From positions 72,551,941 through 72,615,940 of the forward strand of contig JBCFYV010011172.1 of the NCBI GenBank assembly GCA_039000515.1: a stretch of DNA of 64,000 bases. Direction: 5' to 3'. The notes below the pieces were generated by a model, which saw only the letters and a program-made list of their open reading frames with translations, was not told where the DNA came from and searched no databases. Below, piece by piece: positions 44,920 to 56,165 of the stretch (position 1 is its first letter; every line of letters starts with the position of its first letter). This stretch comes from Timema cristinae. Taxonomy: Eukaryota > Arthropoda > Insecta > Phasmatodea > Timematidae. Both the position numbers and the translations under genes were made by a program.

Positions 44920-46129
44920 ATCAATTACACAAGTTACACACCTTTATTCCACTTTCAGAGAGCAACATTCTTGTCAAACCATTCTCATTTAACACAACAA
45001 CTGAAGAATGGGTGTCTGATGAATATAAATTGTTATTCATTCAATGAATTTAATGGTTTGTAGTTGCATTTTATGATAATCAGTGGTGGCTTAGCTATGT
45101 TTTGGATAAAAATGGTAAAAATCAAGTAAAATTAACATGTCTTTACCCTGCAGGACCACCCCCTTCATTTAAATACCCAACCAAGTTAGACGAACCCTGA
45201 ATTAAAGCTGAAAGGATACAGAGTAAGGTGAGCCCTTTGACACAAATGGGTCAAATCTATAATTTCCCAGAACATGAAGTTCAAGAAGTGATACAAAGTT
45301 TCTCAAACAAAAAGCAGACAAAAAACATCTTTAGGATGACAATAAGGATAAAGAACCAACTTTAAAAGTAGGCATTTCATTTTATATGTGAGTACAGTAT
45401 ATTCAAAAATATTTTTGTTTTACTATAATAATCTTTTAAAATGCTGATAAATTTTAGATTATTTCTTAGTTTTACGGTTTTTATAACTACACACAATAGT
45501 GTTTGTTCAATGTATATTCAGAATTGATTATACCTTTAATACAGGTGTAGAATTATAAGTGTGGTGTGTGAGTGTGTGTGTGTGCGTGTGTGTGTGCGTG
45601 CGTGTGTGTGTGTGCATAAAGCCATATTTATAGTAAAACCAATAAGAGACTATAATGGTGATTTTTTTATAACTCATAATCCCATAGAGGTCCCAAAATA
45701 AAACTTGGTAAACATATTCCTAACACCCTAAGGTATATTTCAAATTTTGAAAATTTAAAGAATCCTTGTTTTTAAAAATCGAATTTGAAATATTACAAAA
45801 ACAGCGAGACACAATATTTTTAAGTAAGTTTACCACTTTACATATCAAATTAAAGATCATAAAAAGAGCTTTAAAATGAGATTAATTTGAGATCTCTAGG
45901 ATTCATATAGCTTATTTTACAGCCAATCAAATATGTTTGGAACAACAAATTTCTGTCAATTTTTGTAAACTTTGATCACCTGTAACTTCTGTCCAGGTAA
46001 AGTTAGAGGACTGAAAATCTATATTTTCGCGTATCTTTATTGTGCCAATAACAAAGGCAAATTTGAAAAAAATATTGATTTTTTAAAATTATGTTTGAAA
46101 GTGTGTTGATTTGACACAGAATGACCCCG
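44920..46129 (-). repeat. Right arm of the large inverted-repeat element, with extra internal segment
   Basis: The inner block (44920-45168) and outer block (45785-46129) both pair with the left arm. The ~620 bp between them have no partner: either an insertion here or a deletion on the left. The extra segment has a (TG)n run at 45560-45616 and no convincing frame. Confidence 0.75.
45560..45616 (+). repeat. (TG)n microsatellite
   Basis: Mostly GT dinucleotides with a few GC interruptions. Confidence 0.9.
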
Positions 46130-46339
46130 TAGATTAGGTTAGGTTTGTTTGTAAAGGAGCCTAAACATATCTATAAATTATTTAGCCTTGAACTATATAT
46201 TATTACTTTATTTTAAAATAACTTCTGGTGGGTGTTACCATTCAAATCTTTAATACATTTTCAGTTTGTTTAGTTGCGCCTTGTGTGTTTGCTGGATATA
46301 TAAGATGTCAAGAGTATTTTTGTTTGAATAAGAAAAGTA

Positions 46340-46604
46340 CAATTGACCATTTACAATAAATAGGTCTAATGCAAAAGAGAGTGAAGTGTGGTCAATTGAC
46401 CATTTACAATAAATAGGTCTAATGCAAAAGAGAGTGAAGTGTGGTCAATTGACCATTTACAATAAATAGGTCTAATGCAAAAGAGAGTGAAGTGTGGTCA
46501 ATTGACCATTTACAATAAATAGGTCTAATGCAAAAGAGAGTGAAGTGTGGTCAATTGACATTTACAATAAATAGGTCTAATGCAAAAGAGATTTGAAGTG
46601 TGGT
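46340..46604 (+). repeat. 53-bp tandem repeat, five copies
   Basis: The unit starts 'caattgaccatttacaataa' and ends 'gagagtgaagtgtggt'. Copies begin at 46340, 46393, 46446, 46499 and 46552. The first four are essentially identical; the last has one deleted base and a changed end. Such identity means recent expansion. Confidence 0.95.
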
Positions 46605-48297
46605 TGCTGCAGATTAATGGCATTATAATATAAGTAAAGCTTCGGTCATGCAATTTTATGGATTTTTCAACAATATTGGTTTCTATGTCACTTAGATGAG
46701 TTTGGTTTCGAGTTGTTCACTATCAACAAGTTTTTTAATAATACCGAATTTAGTATCATTGGATTCTTTAATTCTTGTGAGTATGTATGGTGGTATTTAA
46801 ATTTGGTAATTTTCAGTTTTTTAAGAGAAAAATAAATTTACCTAATAAGCATGATTCTTGGATTTCCCTTCACATTGTTTAGTGTACCTCTGTCTGCTAA
46901 CATGCAAGTCATTAATTACAATTTTTTTTTAATTGACACCCTTACATTTTAATATTAAGGTCGATAGTTGAAATTCTATTGCATTATTTTAACAAGTATA
47001 TAGTTATATTTTTGAAAAACATAATGAGTTGTAGTAATCAAATCATATTTTAAATCTTGATTGTTGTTCAATCAATATAAACATAGGTTACATTACAAAA
47101 ATTATAAGGCCTTAATTTATCAAAATTTTAAGCACTAAAATAATTATTTTCCTATATATTGGACTAGGCCTAGATTGATTAAAGTGAACTCATTTTTTAA
47201 AGTATATTTAATAATATCAATGTCTTAGTAAAATTACCCCTAAAGTAACAAAATGTGTAAACGATTGGATTCTATGCAAAAATTAAAATATTTTAAGCAC
47301 TCAAGTTCATTTTAAATACTAACTAAAATGCTACCAAGTATGTTGGCAAAGAAGTGTCAGACACCAGTGTTCACCAAAATGTTGTGCCGAGACATTTGAG
47401 TTGCTGTGTGAAAAAACCCTAATGGTTTAATGTTTTTAAGCTTTCCCTTAACTTATGTCATTCATTTGATGTTAAATGACCAAAAAATGTTGTCAGACAT
47501 GAGATGCTTCTTCACATAGGAGAGTATGAAAGTTTTATTTGTGAGGTAGTTTTGGGTGTAAAACAAATGTTCCCATTTAATACCTCCTCTATCCCACACA
47601 CAAATATATTTTTGAAGGCCACTAAATAGTGTTAGAATTTTTAATTTGTGTAGTGCATTGTTTTGAGTTTAATTTTTCTTTCTATTAAGTACACACAACG
47701 TTGCAATAAAACAATACATGAAAATTGGGCCTTTGACAATAAGTTTAATAACAAAACAATTTAAAGGTACATTCCAAATGGCAAAAAAGGCCAAATGAAA
47801 AACAATTAAGTATGCCTACAATGATCACACTTAAAAAACAATAAAGTTAGGATCTTGGCAATGAATCACTCTATATATGACAATGCTAATAATGGAACTT
47901 GTTTCTTATCTTATTTAATGAACGAGATATAAGTAGATAGTATACAATCTCACCTGTAGACGACAATATGACCTCAAAGTTATTACGTTATTTCCACATT
48001 ATCTCACTATCGTATACACGCCCTTTTCCATTTCTATTTACTGTATGTGACGTCACATAATTACCTTCGTAACATACCAAAAATGGATACATGACGAAAT
48101 AAAATAGTTTTGATCGCGTCGACTTTTGGGAGCAGTTCTACTCGTGACGAGTGCAACAAAGAGTACATCAGGAGCAGATGGAACAAGCTTTTCTCTATAC
48201 GGCGACGCGATCACCTTTTTAATTCTTTCAATTCTCTTTTTAAAGATGGCGGAAGAATTTTTTTTTTATCATCTCATACCGTCACTACTAATCCAGT
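46605..48297. other. No gene recognised
   Basis: AT-rich to about 47900, then a less AT-rich patch (47940-48240) with TGACGTCA near 48050 and a GATCGCGTCG / CGACGCGATC inverted pair about 90 bases apart. Overlapping short frames at 48110-48317 share no family motif. Confidence 0.4.
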
Positions 48298-49115
48298 CAG
48301 TAGCGGCTCGTAGCTAAAATTAGTGGGGTGCTGCTCCAGAAATATTTTAGCCTTTGTTTTAAAATTGTGTAAAAGGAAAAAAAAAGTTATTTTTTTCAGG
48401 AACTTGATAAAGTCTTAACAAAAAAAACAAACAAAGATATTTAATTACTTTAACTTAAATTGTTACAGTTCAAGCTTGATCTATTCATTTAAAAATGAAA
48501 TCCATTCTTTTTGTTTTAATTTGCACAAAAAGTTCAATAATTTTCTCCTTGATCTCTGGATGAAAAGTGAGGAAATTTGTCTCCATTGAAAGTACTGCAA
48601 GAGCATTTAGTCTTTCTGTTAAATAAAGAACCGAAAAAAAAGACGAATCAAATAGAATAGCTGGAAGCAGAATAATAATCTAATTCTACACTCTTCTACA
48701 CTTTATCACATTCAAAAATATGGTACATGGTTTTTCAGCACAACACACGCTGAATAAAAAAACTTCCTTCCACCATCACGCCAGAGCCGGCACTGCGATA
48801 GAAACAGTGCTCTCTATACCTGGCAGCCCACTTCCTCCCCACATCCCTCCTATGTGCGCATGCGCACAACCATCAAACACCACGTCATTGGCAGTGTGAA
48901 GTGCACAGTTCCATACAAAGATTATTGTATCTTTTTCATAAACTGGGGGATGGCTCCTAAAGTACTGACATTAATCTTAAGGAATATATATTGTACTACA
49001 AAAATAAAGAAAGAATTAAAGAAAAAATGACTCATTATATTAAATGTTATCGATAATATCAAGTGGAAATAGGGGGTGCTGCAGTTCCGCAGTGCCTATA
49101 CACGAGCCGCCACTG
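48298..49115. mobile_element. hAT-type non-autonomous transposon with perfect 8-bp target duplication
   Basis: The ends are CAGTAGCGGCTCGT (left) and CAGTGGCGGCTCGT (right, other strand), each continuing to a 'gggtgctgc' block. The 8-bp flank AATCCAGT occurs exactly at 48290-48297 and 49116-49123. Eight-base duplications and CAG termini define hAT. The 818-bp interior has no transposase frame. Confidence 0.92.
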
Positions 49116-51635
49116 AATCCAGTCTAGTCAAAGAGTGGCGTACTATTCCTGATTTATTGTAGCGAGTTAGAACATGCAACCATTGATGTGGTTTATTTTT
49201 AACTAACCCAAACTACTTTAAATTTTATTGTTAAAAAATTATGCTTTTTATTACTAAACTGAAGACTACCAATTGCGTTAGGTTCCCAAAATTATTTTTT
49301 CAACTATCAATACACTCCTTTTTGCGGCCATAAATATACTGTCTGGTAAAACTAATGGTTATGTTTGAAAACAAGAATATTAAAAACAAAAATTGTGGGG
49401 GGAAAATGTACAACTAAGTGGCTCCAAAACTTAAATTACATTGATTTTATGGAATTTGTTTATTCTGACATTTTTCAAGACATATGCAAAAGACCTAATT
49501 GGGAAACAAGGCATAGGTGAGAGGATATTAACATCTCCATTGTAAGAATTTTAATCCTGTTAATTTATATTTTTATTTAGCTATAATTTTTGTTTCTTAG
49601 GTGAATACTTATTTGGTTTTATACTACTTATAATTAAGTCTAGTTAATTGCCTTTTGTCGAAGGAAGCACCCATAATGGCCGAACTATGCTTGGAGAAAA
49701 GAAGAAGCGAGGTTTTGTTTGGTTTTGGGGAGCTTGTTTTTGTTTGTTTGGATTGTTGTACAAAATTATTATGAAGGAAGAAAACGTAAAACCGCTAGTG
49801 GGATACTAGTGAAAGCGAAAGTATAAGACAATATTTCTTGTAAAAGAAGATTTAGTAAGGATCACAAGAATAACGTTACTAACCAAAGGATTGGTAGTAA
49901 ATAGTATCGCGGCCGACTACGACTAAAACACGTGAGTGATTTCTGATACTATAACTGTCTACAAACTGAAGCCACCAACAGACTATATGATACGTAAATA
50001 AAATAATTCAAGACAGTAACTTTATTCATCGAACTGCATAATTACTTCGACAGAGGCAATGACTTTATATAATAGTTAGTATTCTTATTAACCTTGACTG
50101 ATCTCGTTCTTGTAAATAGACTGTAATTTATAGATGTAATTTGTAGATTTAAGAAACTCTAATTGTATAGTAAGTAAGTTTTAGTCTTATAAGTCAGCTT
50201 AATTAATAAGGGTACATTTTTGCCCAACATGACCCAGAGGTCCCGAGAGAGAGTCTCGTGCTAAATAAATTTAGAATATTAAATTTCATTTTGTTGTTTA
50301 AATTGTTTTACTATGAAACATCGTAGCAAATAAGTTTGTCTGAGCAACCCAAAATTTATTTATCCTTAATCTCATGTATTTTTATTTTTTTTATTTGTTA
50401 ATTACATTGGGCTTGGGATTAATAAATATATAAATGCTTTATATGATCAAATCGATATATCTAGTTCCCCAATTTCCTGTGTAAGCACCCACCCCCATTA
50501 TTGTTAAAGTATATAAAATAAATTTCAATAATAAAAAAAAAAAAGATAGAATTATTTTACACCATTGACATGAATTTAAGTTATATTGAGTGTCAGGAGA
50601 GGGATTGGATAGTCTTATCTCAGTATAGTCACCTGAAAAACATTCAATCATGTGGCGAAAAGTCTACGGGTTTGATAAGCAGTTGGTAATTAGTAATTAC
50701 TGATGTAAATCAATGAATTCATACCTTCAATAATATGAATTTTGGAATTAGATATATTCATTTACAACCACATTTTATGTCAAAGACTATCACGATGTAT
50801 CATGTAAACATTTTCTTGTAGTCAACTCTTTATAAATCAATTTTGTTGAAACAATTTAAGATTTTAGGTTAAACCTAATTTAAAAATAGCGCGCTTTTTA
50901 TTATAATTCTTCTTCAGTTCCAAACATGCCACACTAGCTCCTACTCGAGTGATTAAAAACGAAAAGGGCAGATCTTTTCTGCCACGGGTACAACTGCTAC
51001 TGCGACACGAACAGTCAGGGAGAGACTGGTGACGCAAAAGTAAGTAAGTAGAAAAAAAAAGGACAGTAGTAACTAGTAAGTACTAAGGCACTGACCTACG
51101 TGGGTAAACAAAAGCTAGTGGCGAGAGTGAAGTGGTCGAAGTCAAAATATCAAATGCGCTGTTGATTTGAAAGTTTTCTACATAAGGGCAAAGAGATGCG
51201 GTGCGGCCAAATTCCAAGTGGTTGACGCGATCAAAATTTTAATAGTTTAGCTCAAACCACGTGTGACAATACTCACAACTCTTGCTTTGAGCACTCAGAT
51301 AAAGGGAATGTTTGTTTTGATAACTTCTGATTTCGCATGCACGGGTAGTGTTTATGGTGTGTATTTTGCCTGGTTTAAATAATTCCATCTAGTCTGGTGA
51401 TTAAAATATAAAAAAATGCTGAGTCAGTGAAGTAAAAAGTATACATGTTCTTTGTGATATGTAATATAAAAAAACTACCATAACTGATTGCTTGGGAATT
51501 TTAAAGTAGTCCCAGCTCTCTAAAAGTGTTGTAGTAACTAAATGTATTTGTTAAAAATTACAATACATTTATACATTGTAAAATGGAAATTTAAAATCTT
51601 ATTAGTTTTATAAAACCAAGTAATGGAGGTGTGTT
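49116..51635. other. No gene recognised
   Basis: AT-rich with scattered short frames. At about 50225-50275 'acccagaggtcccgagagag' and 'tcgtgctaaataaat' may be a decayed SINE-type tail. A slightly GC-richer patch lies at 50940-51260. Nothing supports a coding exon. Confidence 0.4.
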
Positions 51636-52262
51636 CAGGGCCTGATCTAGAGCTGTGGAGACCCCGGGCAGTAAACAAATAGGAGGCCTCAACATTAAAC
51701 GCATTTTTTTCAACGTTTTGACATTATAATTTTTTCTTTACAAAATTAATTGTTAAATTATCAATGTTAAAGATTTTATTTAAACACGGAAACATTTTCA
51801 TCACAGTAAATTAGATGCATTTAAAACAAAACCAAAATATGATATATTTCGTTATTGCCAAACAAAACCTTAGGAAAATGCACTTAAAAACCAACCAAAA
51901 TGTGGTATTCTGCTTTTTATACACCACGGCTGTATACACAGGTCAGTAAACGCTAATACGATTCAATTGAGGAAGCAATTTTTTTAAATTCCATATGAAC
52001 CCACACCGTGGATGTAGTTTAAGTTTTGAGAACCACAGTCCGAATTATTTGTTTCCCGCATGTGCCTTAAGTAAATAAGTCAGAAACAAATAAAAATTGG
52101 TATAGTAATTGATAATTAATTTTTAAAAGATTTTATCATGAATGCAATTTATAGAGTCAAAAGATATTTAATTTGTATTATTGCAACAATTTTATGGGGG
52201 CCCCTGATTTTTAAAGGTTCCTGGGTTGTTGTTCCTGTCACCTTTCCTTAAATCCGGTCCTA
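51636..52262. mobile_element. hAT-like non-autonomous element
   Basis: Left end CAGGGCCTGATCTAGAGCTG; right end on the other strand TAGGACCGGATTTAAGGAAA. These resemble the hAT-derived CAGGGCCGGATTTA class. Flanks GGTGTGTT and GGTGTATG agree at six of eight bases. No coding sequence. It abuts the endogenous virus segment. Confidence 0.6.
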
Positions 52263-52972
52263 GGTGTATGAAAGAGCGGGAATAATTACTATCCGCTTTT
52301 AGATTTTTTAATGTTTAACGCGCTTTTTCTTCAGATAGATGTCGAAATTCAACTTAAGATACCCTTTCCAAGTAGATGGTATTTCCTTGAGATCTTTCTG
52401 CTTAGATTTTTGTAGTTTATTAACCTGAGCTCACGTTTCCTTGACGACAGCATCATAGAGTACAATTTAAAAATCCAAAGAGATTCCAACCGTCAGCTGT
52501 TTCAAGAATGTATGGACTCATTTGCAGCAACCAGTTCCAGATTGAACCCAACTGTGGAATATTTCGAAGTTCAAGAAGCTTTGGAATAGATCGAGGATAT
52601 TGACGAGGATTGGGACGAGTTTATCAATACAGTATCTCCAAAACGCAAGTTTGACATCGCTTTTGGCCAAAATTCAAGACTCAAAAATTATAGCTAGAAT
52701 TGAACATTTACAAAATGAGCCAAGAGACCCAGCAGCTGGTTCAAAGTGATTCCGATGATATACAAGAGCTTAGCTACGAGTCACCCGAGAAAAAGGTTAA
52801 ATAAATTTTAAATAGTTATATTGCAGGTATTTTAAATTTTATATCTACTGTTAAGTTATATTTTGTAAACCCTATAAAGTTTAAGATATGGACACACAAA
52901 CATTTGATTAACGATTGACTGAAAATCCAGGAGGAACGACCGATATTGTCCCAGATAATAAATTTAGTGACA

Positions 52973-53578
52973 ATGTGTGTGATGGAGGGAGATAGTGTCG
53001 ATGTGCCAAATACGTGGACCGGATTACAGGGTGTCGTGCAAGACCAGTTGTCCTCCATGACATCGTTCCCCTTGGAACAATTGAAGACCATGGATAACTT
53101 GTTTTTCGAATGCTTGCTAAGCAAAGCGCCCGAAAAACAGGGTTTTCGATCATCTACTTGCACGACCAAACCGGATAGTCCCACGTACATGTCCTCCACG
53201 ATTGCTCCTGGAACTCACACAAGTGTGACTACGCCTTATTATCAGGAATCCGAGTCGTTCCTCTACGGACTGTTGAATCAATCAAATACAGTACCAGTGC
53301 CGACAAATGTTTATGGCGAAACCTATTTCACTATTTCAGTGAGAAACAAGTCGGAACATTACACATTAAAATTCAGTAAACTGCAACAAGGCTCCCACTA
53401 TACGGTGCTGAAGATTTATCCACGCCACGCTGCGGGAAAGCACAACGCGTGGAAACACTGTGTGGTGGACATGAGGTTTTGGGCGAAATTAAACTCTCCT
53501 GCTCCAACACCGAAGGAGGTCATGTTACATACAGAACCTGATTTGTCGCAACATCAAAGAGATGGACGAATTGAATGA
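52973..53578 (+). pseudogene. Densovirus non-structural-region ORF, unassigned (NS3-like by position)
   Basis: An intact frame of about 200 codons opens at ATG 52973 and overlaps the start of the next NS frame by 17 bases. It ends near a CVVDMRFWAKL stretch. I cannot match its sequence to a named protein. Its place directly upstream of the NS1-like frame is that of NS3 in ambisense densoviruses. Smaller frames upstream (from ATG 52339, and 52713-52803) stop early and may be its broken 5' part. Confidence 0.5.
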
Positions 53579-53967
53579 AACAACGTCCCGAAAACCAACC
53601 GTTTCTAGAGGAAAAAAGATCCATAAATCAGCCGAACAGTTTTTAGCAAGGAATATATTTGTTCCCGTTAAAAACTGTGTTTTGGATAAAGAATATTTAG
53701 ATCCTTTTTATTATGAAATTAGTGAAACAAATTTGCTTTGTGTCTTACACTGTGGAAACCAAAATTACACAAATGCCATTAAATTATTTCTTTCTTTGGT
53801 TAAGCAACCAAAATCCTGAAATGCCTATGGATAGATTACTATTTAAATCTGTTGCTAATTTTGATGATTATTATTTAAGTCTTGAAGATATAAAAAAAAA
53901 AGTTGTAAAAACTTGGTTAAATTTTCAATTTGGATTTGATGAAGAGAGAATTGGAGATTTTTATTAA
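53562..53967 (+). pseudogene. Densovirus NS1-like N-terminal region, frameshifted
   Basis: A frame opens at 53562 and runs to 53819; the continuation lies in another frame from about 53790 to 53967. Composition is lysine- and phenylalanine-rich, as in NS1 N-terminal replication-initiator regions, but I did not identify the HUH motif or catalytic tyrosine. About 45 bases later the helicase frame begins. In viruses NS1 nicks DNA and unwinds it; this copy could not be translated as one protein. Confidence 0.6.
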
Positions 53968-54011
53968 ATTTGTTTAGAGTTTTAGATAGAAAAAATTAGA
54001 AATGTTGTGGG

Positions 54012-54335
54012 ATCTACCTTTGGAGCAACTCGAATAGTCTTAAATCTACGTTCTTTACAATGATAGCCGACGCTTTGATAAATGTTGGATATTGTAGTAA
54101 GAACAATAAACTATCTCAATTTGGGTTGCAAGACTGTTTTAATCGACGAGTGGTTATGATCGATGACCCTTATTTTGATAGACTCGCCATTGAACAAATG
54201 AAAAATTTATTCAGTGGTGACGCTATCAATGTGAGCGTCAAACACAAAGGAGATTCCGTTATCATAAAGACAGCATTTATTATGGCTTCAAACAATGAAC
54301 TTTTCTTGGGTGACGTGTGGCAATCAAGAATCTAA
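54012..54335 (+). pseudogene. Densovirus NS1 superfamily 3 helicase, truncated
   Basis: The frame has a decayed Walker A (SNSLKST, where G-K-S/T is expected), then a Walker B-like VVMIDDP, then VKHKGDSVIIKTAFIMASNN containing the motif B' lysine and the sensor asparagines. The order and spacing are those of parvovirus NS1. It stops at 54335, soon after the sensor motif, so the C-terminal arginine-finger region is missing or out of frame. The lost Walker A glycine alone would be expected to prevent ATP hydrolysis. Confidence 0.85.
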
Positions 54336-54563
54336 AGAGTGCCAGAGTGCATGTGAAAGATATAAAGTTTGGTGACATACCATGGGTGAGAAAGAAACTA
54401 CACCTTATGTATACATTCTTTATGTTCAAAGACTATGGGTATGGAATAAAGGGTTAAAAATAAAAAACATGTCTATTTATGATTATATTTAATAAATGCA
54501 TTAAAGTACAATGTTTATTTACAACTCTTCCCTGTGATCCAAATTAAACAAATATCCTCTAGC

Positions 54564-56165
54564 TTAATCCTGTGTTAAAATTTGAGTACCTAGTTGTTGG
54601 GGTCTAAAAGTAGGACTGTGAGTAGGTTTAGTAGGTTTTGGTCTAACAGGAAGTTTTAAACCAGAAGGAGAAGGTGATCTTTCCTGTCTAGCTGGAGGTG
54701 TATATGATGTTCCCATATTAGCAACCCCAATTCCCTTATTAGTTCCAAATAATGAATTGCCTCATGGTCCATGTTCCTAAAATGAGTATCAACCCAAGGA
54801 AGTTCCTTAGTACTTCCAACTGCCACATTAGTGCCGACTCCTGTGTTAAATCTGCTTCTATTACAATTGAACAATCTAAATAAAAATCAGCATGTGATTG
54901 AACAAAACTAGCCTCATCACCGGGAGTCGAACTCTTGACCGGATTCAATCCAAAACAAAACTAGTATCTGTTGTAGGATGTTAATTATTAGTAAATAAAG
55001 GTGATTTTTCAATACGTTGGGTATATTTAAATATACCATCATGAAATGTATTCTGAGTGATTAAAGCAGTTTTGAAACAGTATCTATGGTCATATTTGGA
55101 TCACCGGTAGAGTTTGCTTGAACCATCTGATGTTGTCCATGCCACATATTCGTATCGGCATATCTAATGTTTGTTGTTTCAAGACCCAAATCATATTGAT
55201 AAGACCAGATAAGGCGTTATCAGGAGACCAAGATTCATTAAATGTATGTCTTAGGACACAAACATCAGCAAATTTAAATCTATCAATTTCATTAGAAATA
55301 TTAAATTGTTTAAAGTCTGGTTGATTTAGATTTAAATATGAACTAGAATGATTAGCATCTTTAGCAAAATTTAAATATGAATATACCAAGGATATGAACT
55401 CCTTGAACAGTAGCTTGAGACAAATCATTATCATACATTACTGTTATCAGATTTTCATCTTTTAATCTAAAATTATTACTAGAATCAATAGTAGGCTGCA
55501 TAGGAGAAGTATTATTTGTAACATATTTAATTAAATTACAAGGATATTTCTCATATAAAGAATTAAATTATAAACCTTCGATAAAATGTTGATAAGAAGC
55601 TGATCCAGATATAGTAGAATTATTATCAAAATAAGCATTATAACCACAAAGAGTAATAGTTATACTAGTGTGTTTAACTTTAGCACTTTTAGATCCTGTA
55701 ATGGGTATACTTATCATCGAAGTCCCTACTGCACCACGAACAACCCTACTATTTAATTGAGGATTTGTATGTTTCCACGCATAACTACACATTCTCCACT
55801 CAAAGTTTTTTCTATAATTTAAAGTCAAAATGTTATTAGGAGATCTAAATCTATGAATCTAAAGTCTTTGCACTGCACCGGCACCGCTCTGAGCTCTTCC
55901 GCCGCTGCCACTGCCACCACCTGCAGACGAGCTTCAGTGTCATCTTGAACGTCCATAGGAACAGGAGGTGCCATTTGTTGATATTTAGAGTTATATTTTA
56001 GAGCGTTATGAAGTTGCTCTATTGTACCTGGAAAGAATGGATCTTCGATCGGAGGGTCTTCTTGTTGAGTCTCGACGGCTACTTGTATCGATGAAGGACC
56101 AGCCTGTTCACCAGATTTAGATTTGATTTCCTTCTGTACACTCAGGATGTTCTCTATCCCACCCT
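54564..56165 (-). pseudogene. Densovirus capsid (VP) gene, broken
   Basis: On the minus strand an N-terminal frame (about 56160-55930) gives way to a Gly/Ser-rich run in another frame (about 55920-55870), then a stop at 55859-55861. Capsid body frames follow at 55568-55828 (start NFEWRMCSYAWKH) and 55090-55434, and a proline/threonine-rich C-terminus ends at TAA 54564-54566. The glycine-rich linker followed by a jelly-roll capsid is the standard parvovirus VP plan. A VP1-type phospholipase A2 domain was not seen. Several independent breaks exclude a functional capsid protein. Confidence 0.75.

Larger units (their letters stand above)
42817..46129. mobile_element. Large inverted-repeat DNA element containing a nested Tc1 and SINE
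   Basis: The outer ends read GGGTCATTCCATGTCAACTC (left) and GGGTCATTCTGTGTCAAATC (right, other strand). The arms keep inverted similarity inward: 42817-43120 pairs with 45785-46129, and about 43140-43364 pairs with 44920-45168. Together this is roughly 500-550 bp of terminal inverted repeat. The centre is occupied by a Tc1-like insertion; the right arm also has ~620 extra bases (45169-45784). Flanks TGTA and CGTA could be a 4-bp duplication with one CpG-type change. No transposase was recognised, so the superfamily is open. Confidence 0.75.
52339..56165. other. Endogenous ambisense densovirus (parvovirus) segment
   Basis: Non-structural frames run on the plus strand to 54335 and capsid frames on the minus strand from about 56165 down to 54564. 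They converge tail-to-tail with AATAAA-type signals on both strands between 54440 and 54563. That ambisense plan, a superfamily 3 helicase in the NS gene, and a glycine/serine-rich stretch before the capsid body together point to ambisense densoviruses of arthropods. No terminal hairpins are present. Frames are broken by stops and shifts, so this is an integrated, non-functional copy and not a live genome. The edges are approximate. Confidence 0.85.

Noticed and set aside
44848..45063. Asparagine-rich plus-strand frame
   Set aside because: Starts in the ATA repeat tail of a SINE and runs into the inverted-repeat arm.
46340..46604. Regular repeats considered as a CRISPR array
   Set aside because: Units are contiguous 53-mers without unique spacers, in a eukaryotic context with no cas genes.
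48110..48317. Two overlapping short plus-strand frames with a possible ATGGCGGAAGAA start
   Set aside because: Interrupted by the hAT insertion, and with that element removed the frame still ends within about 10 codons; no homology.
49680..49780. ATGGCCGAACTATGC as a possible coding start
   Set aside because: Frame closes after about 30 codons; no splice donor or homology seen.
48104..51245. GATCGCGTC motif at 48113 and its inverse near 51228 as ends of a 3-kb element
   Set aside because: Only ~16 bases match and the flanking sequence does not, so it is not convincing as terminal repeats.
52908..53199. Minus-strand frames of 81 and 127 codons inside the densovirus NS region
   Set aside because: Opposite strand to the NS frames and no capsid similarity; taken as shadows.
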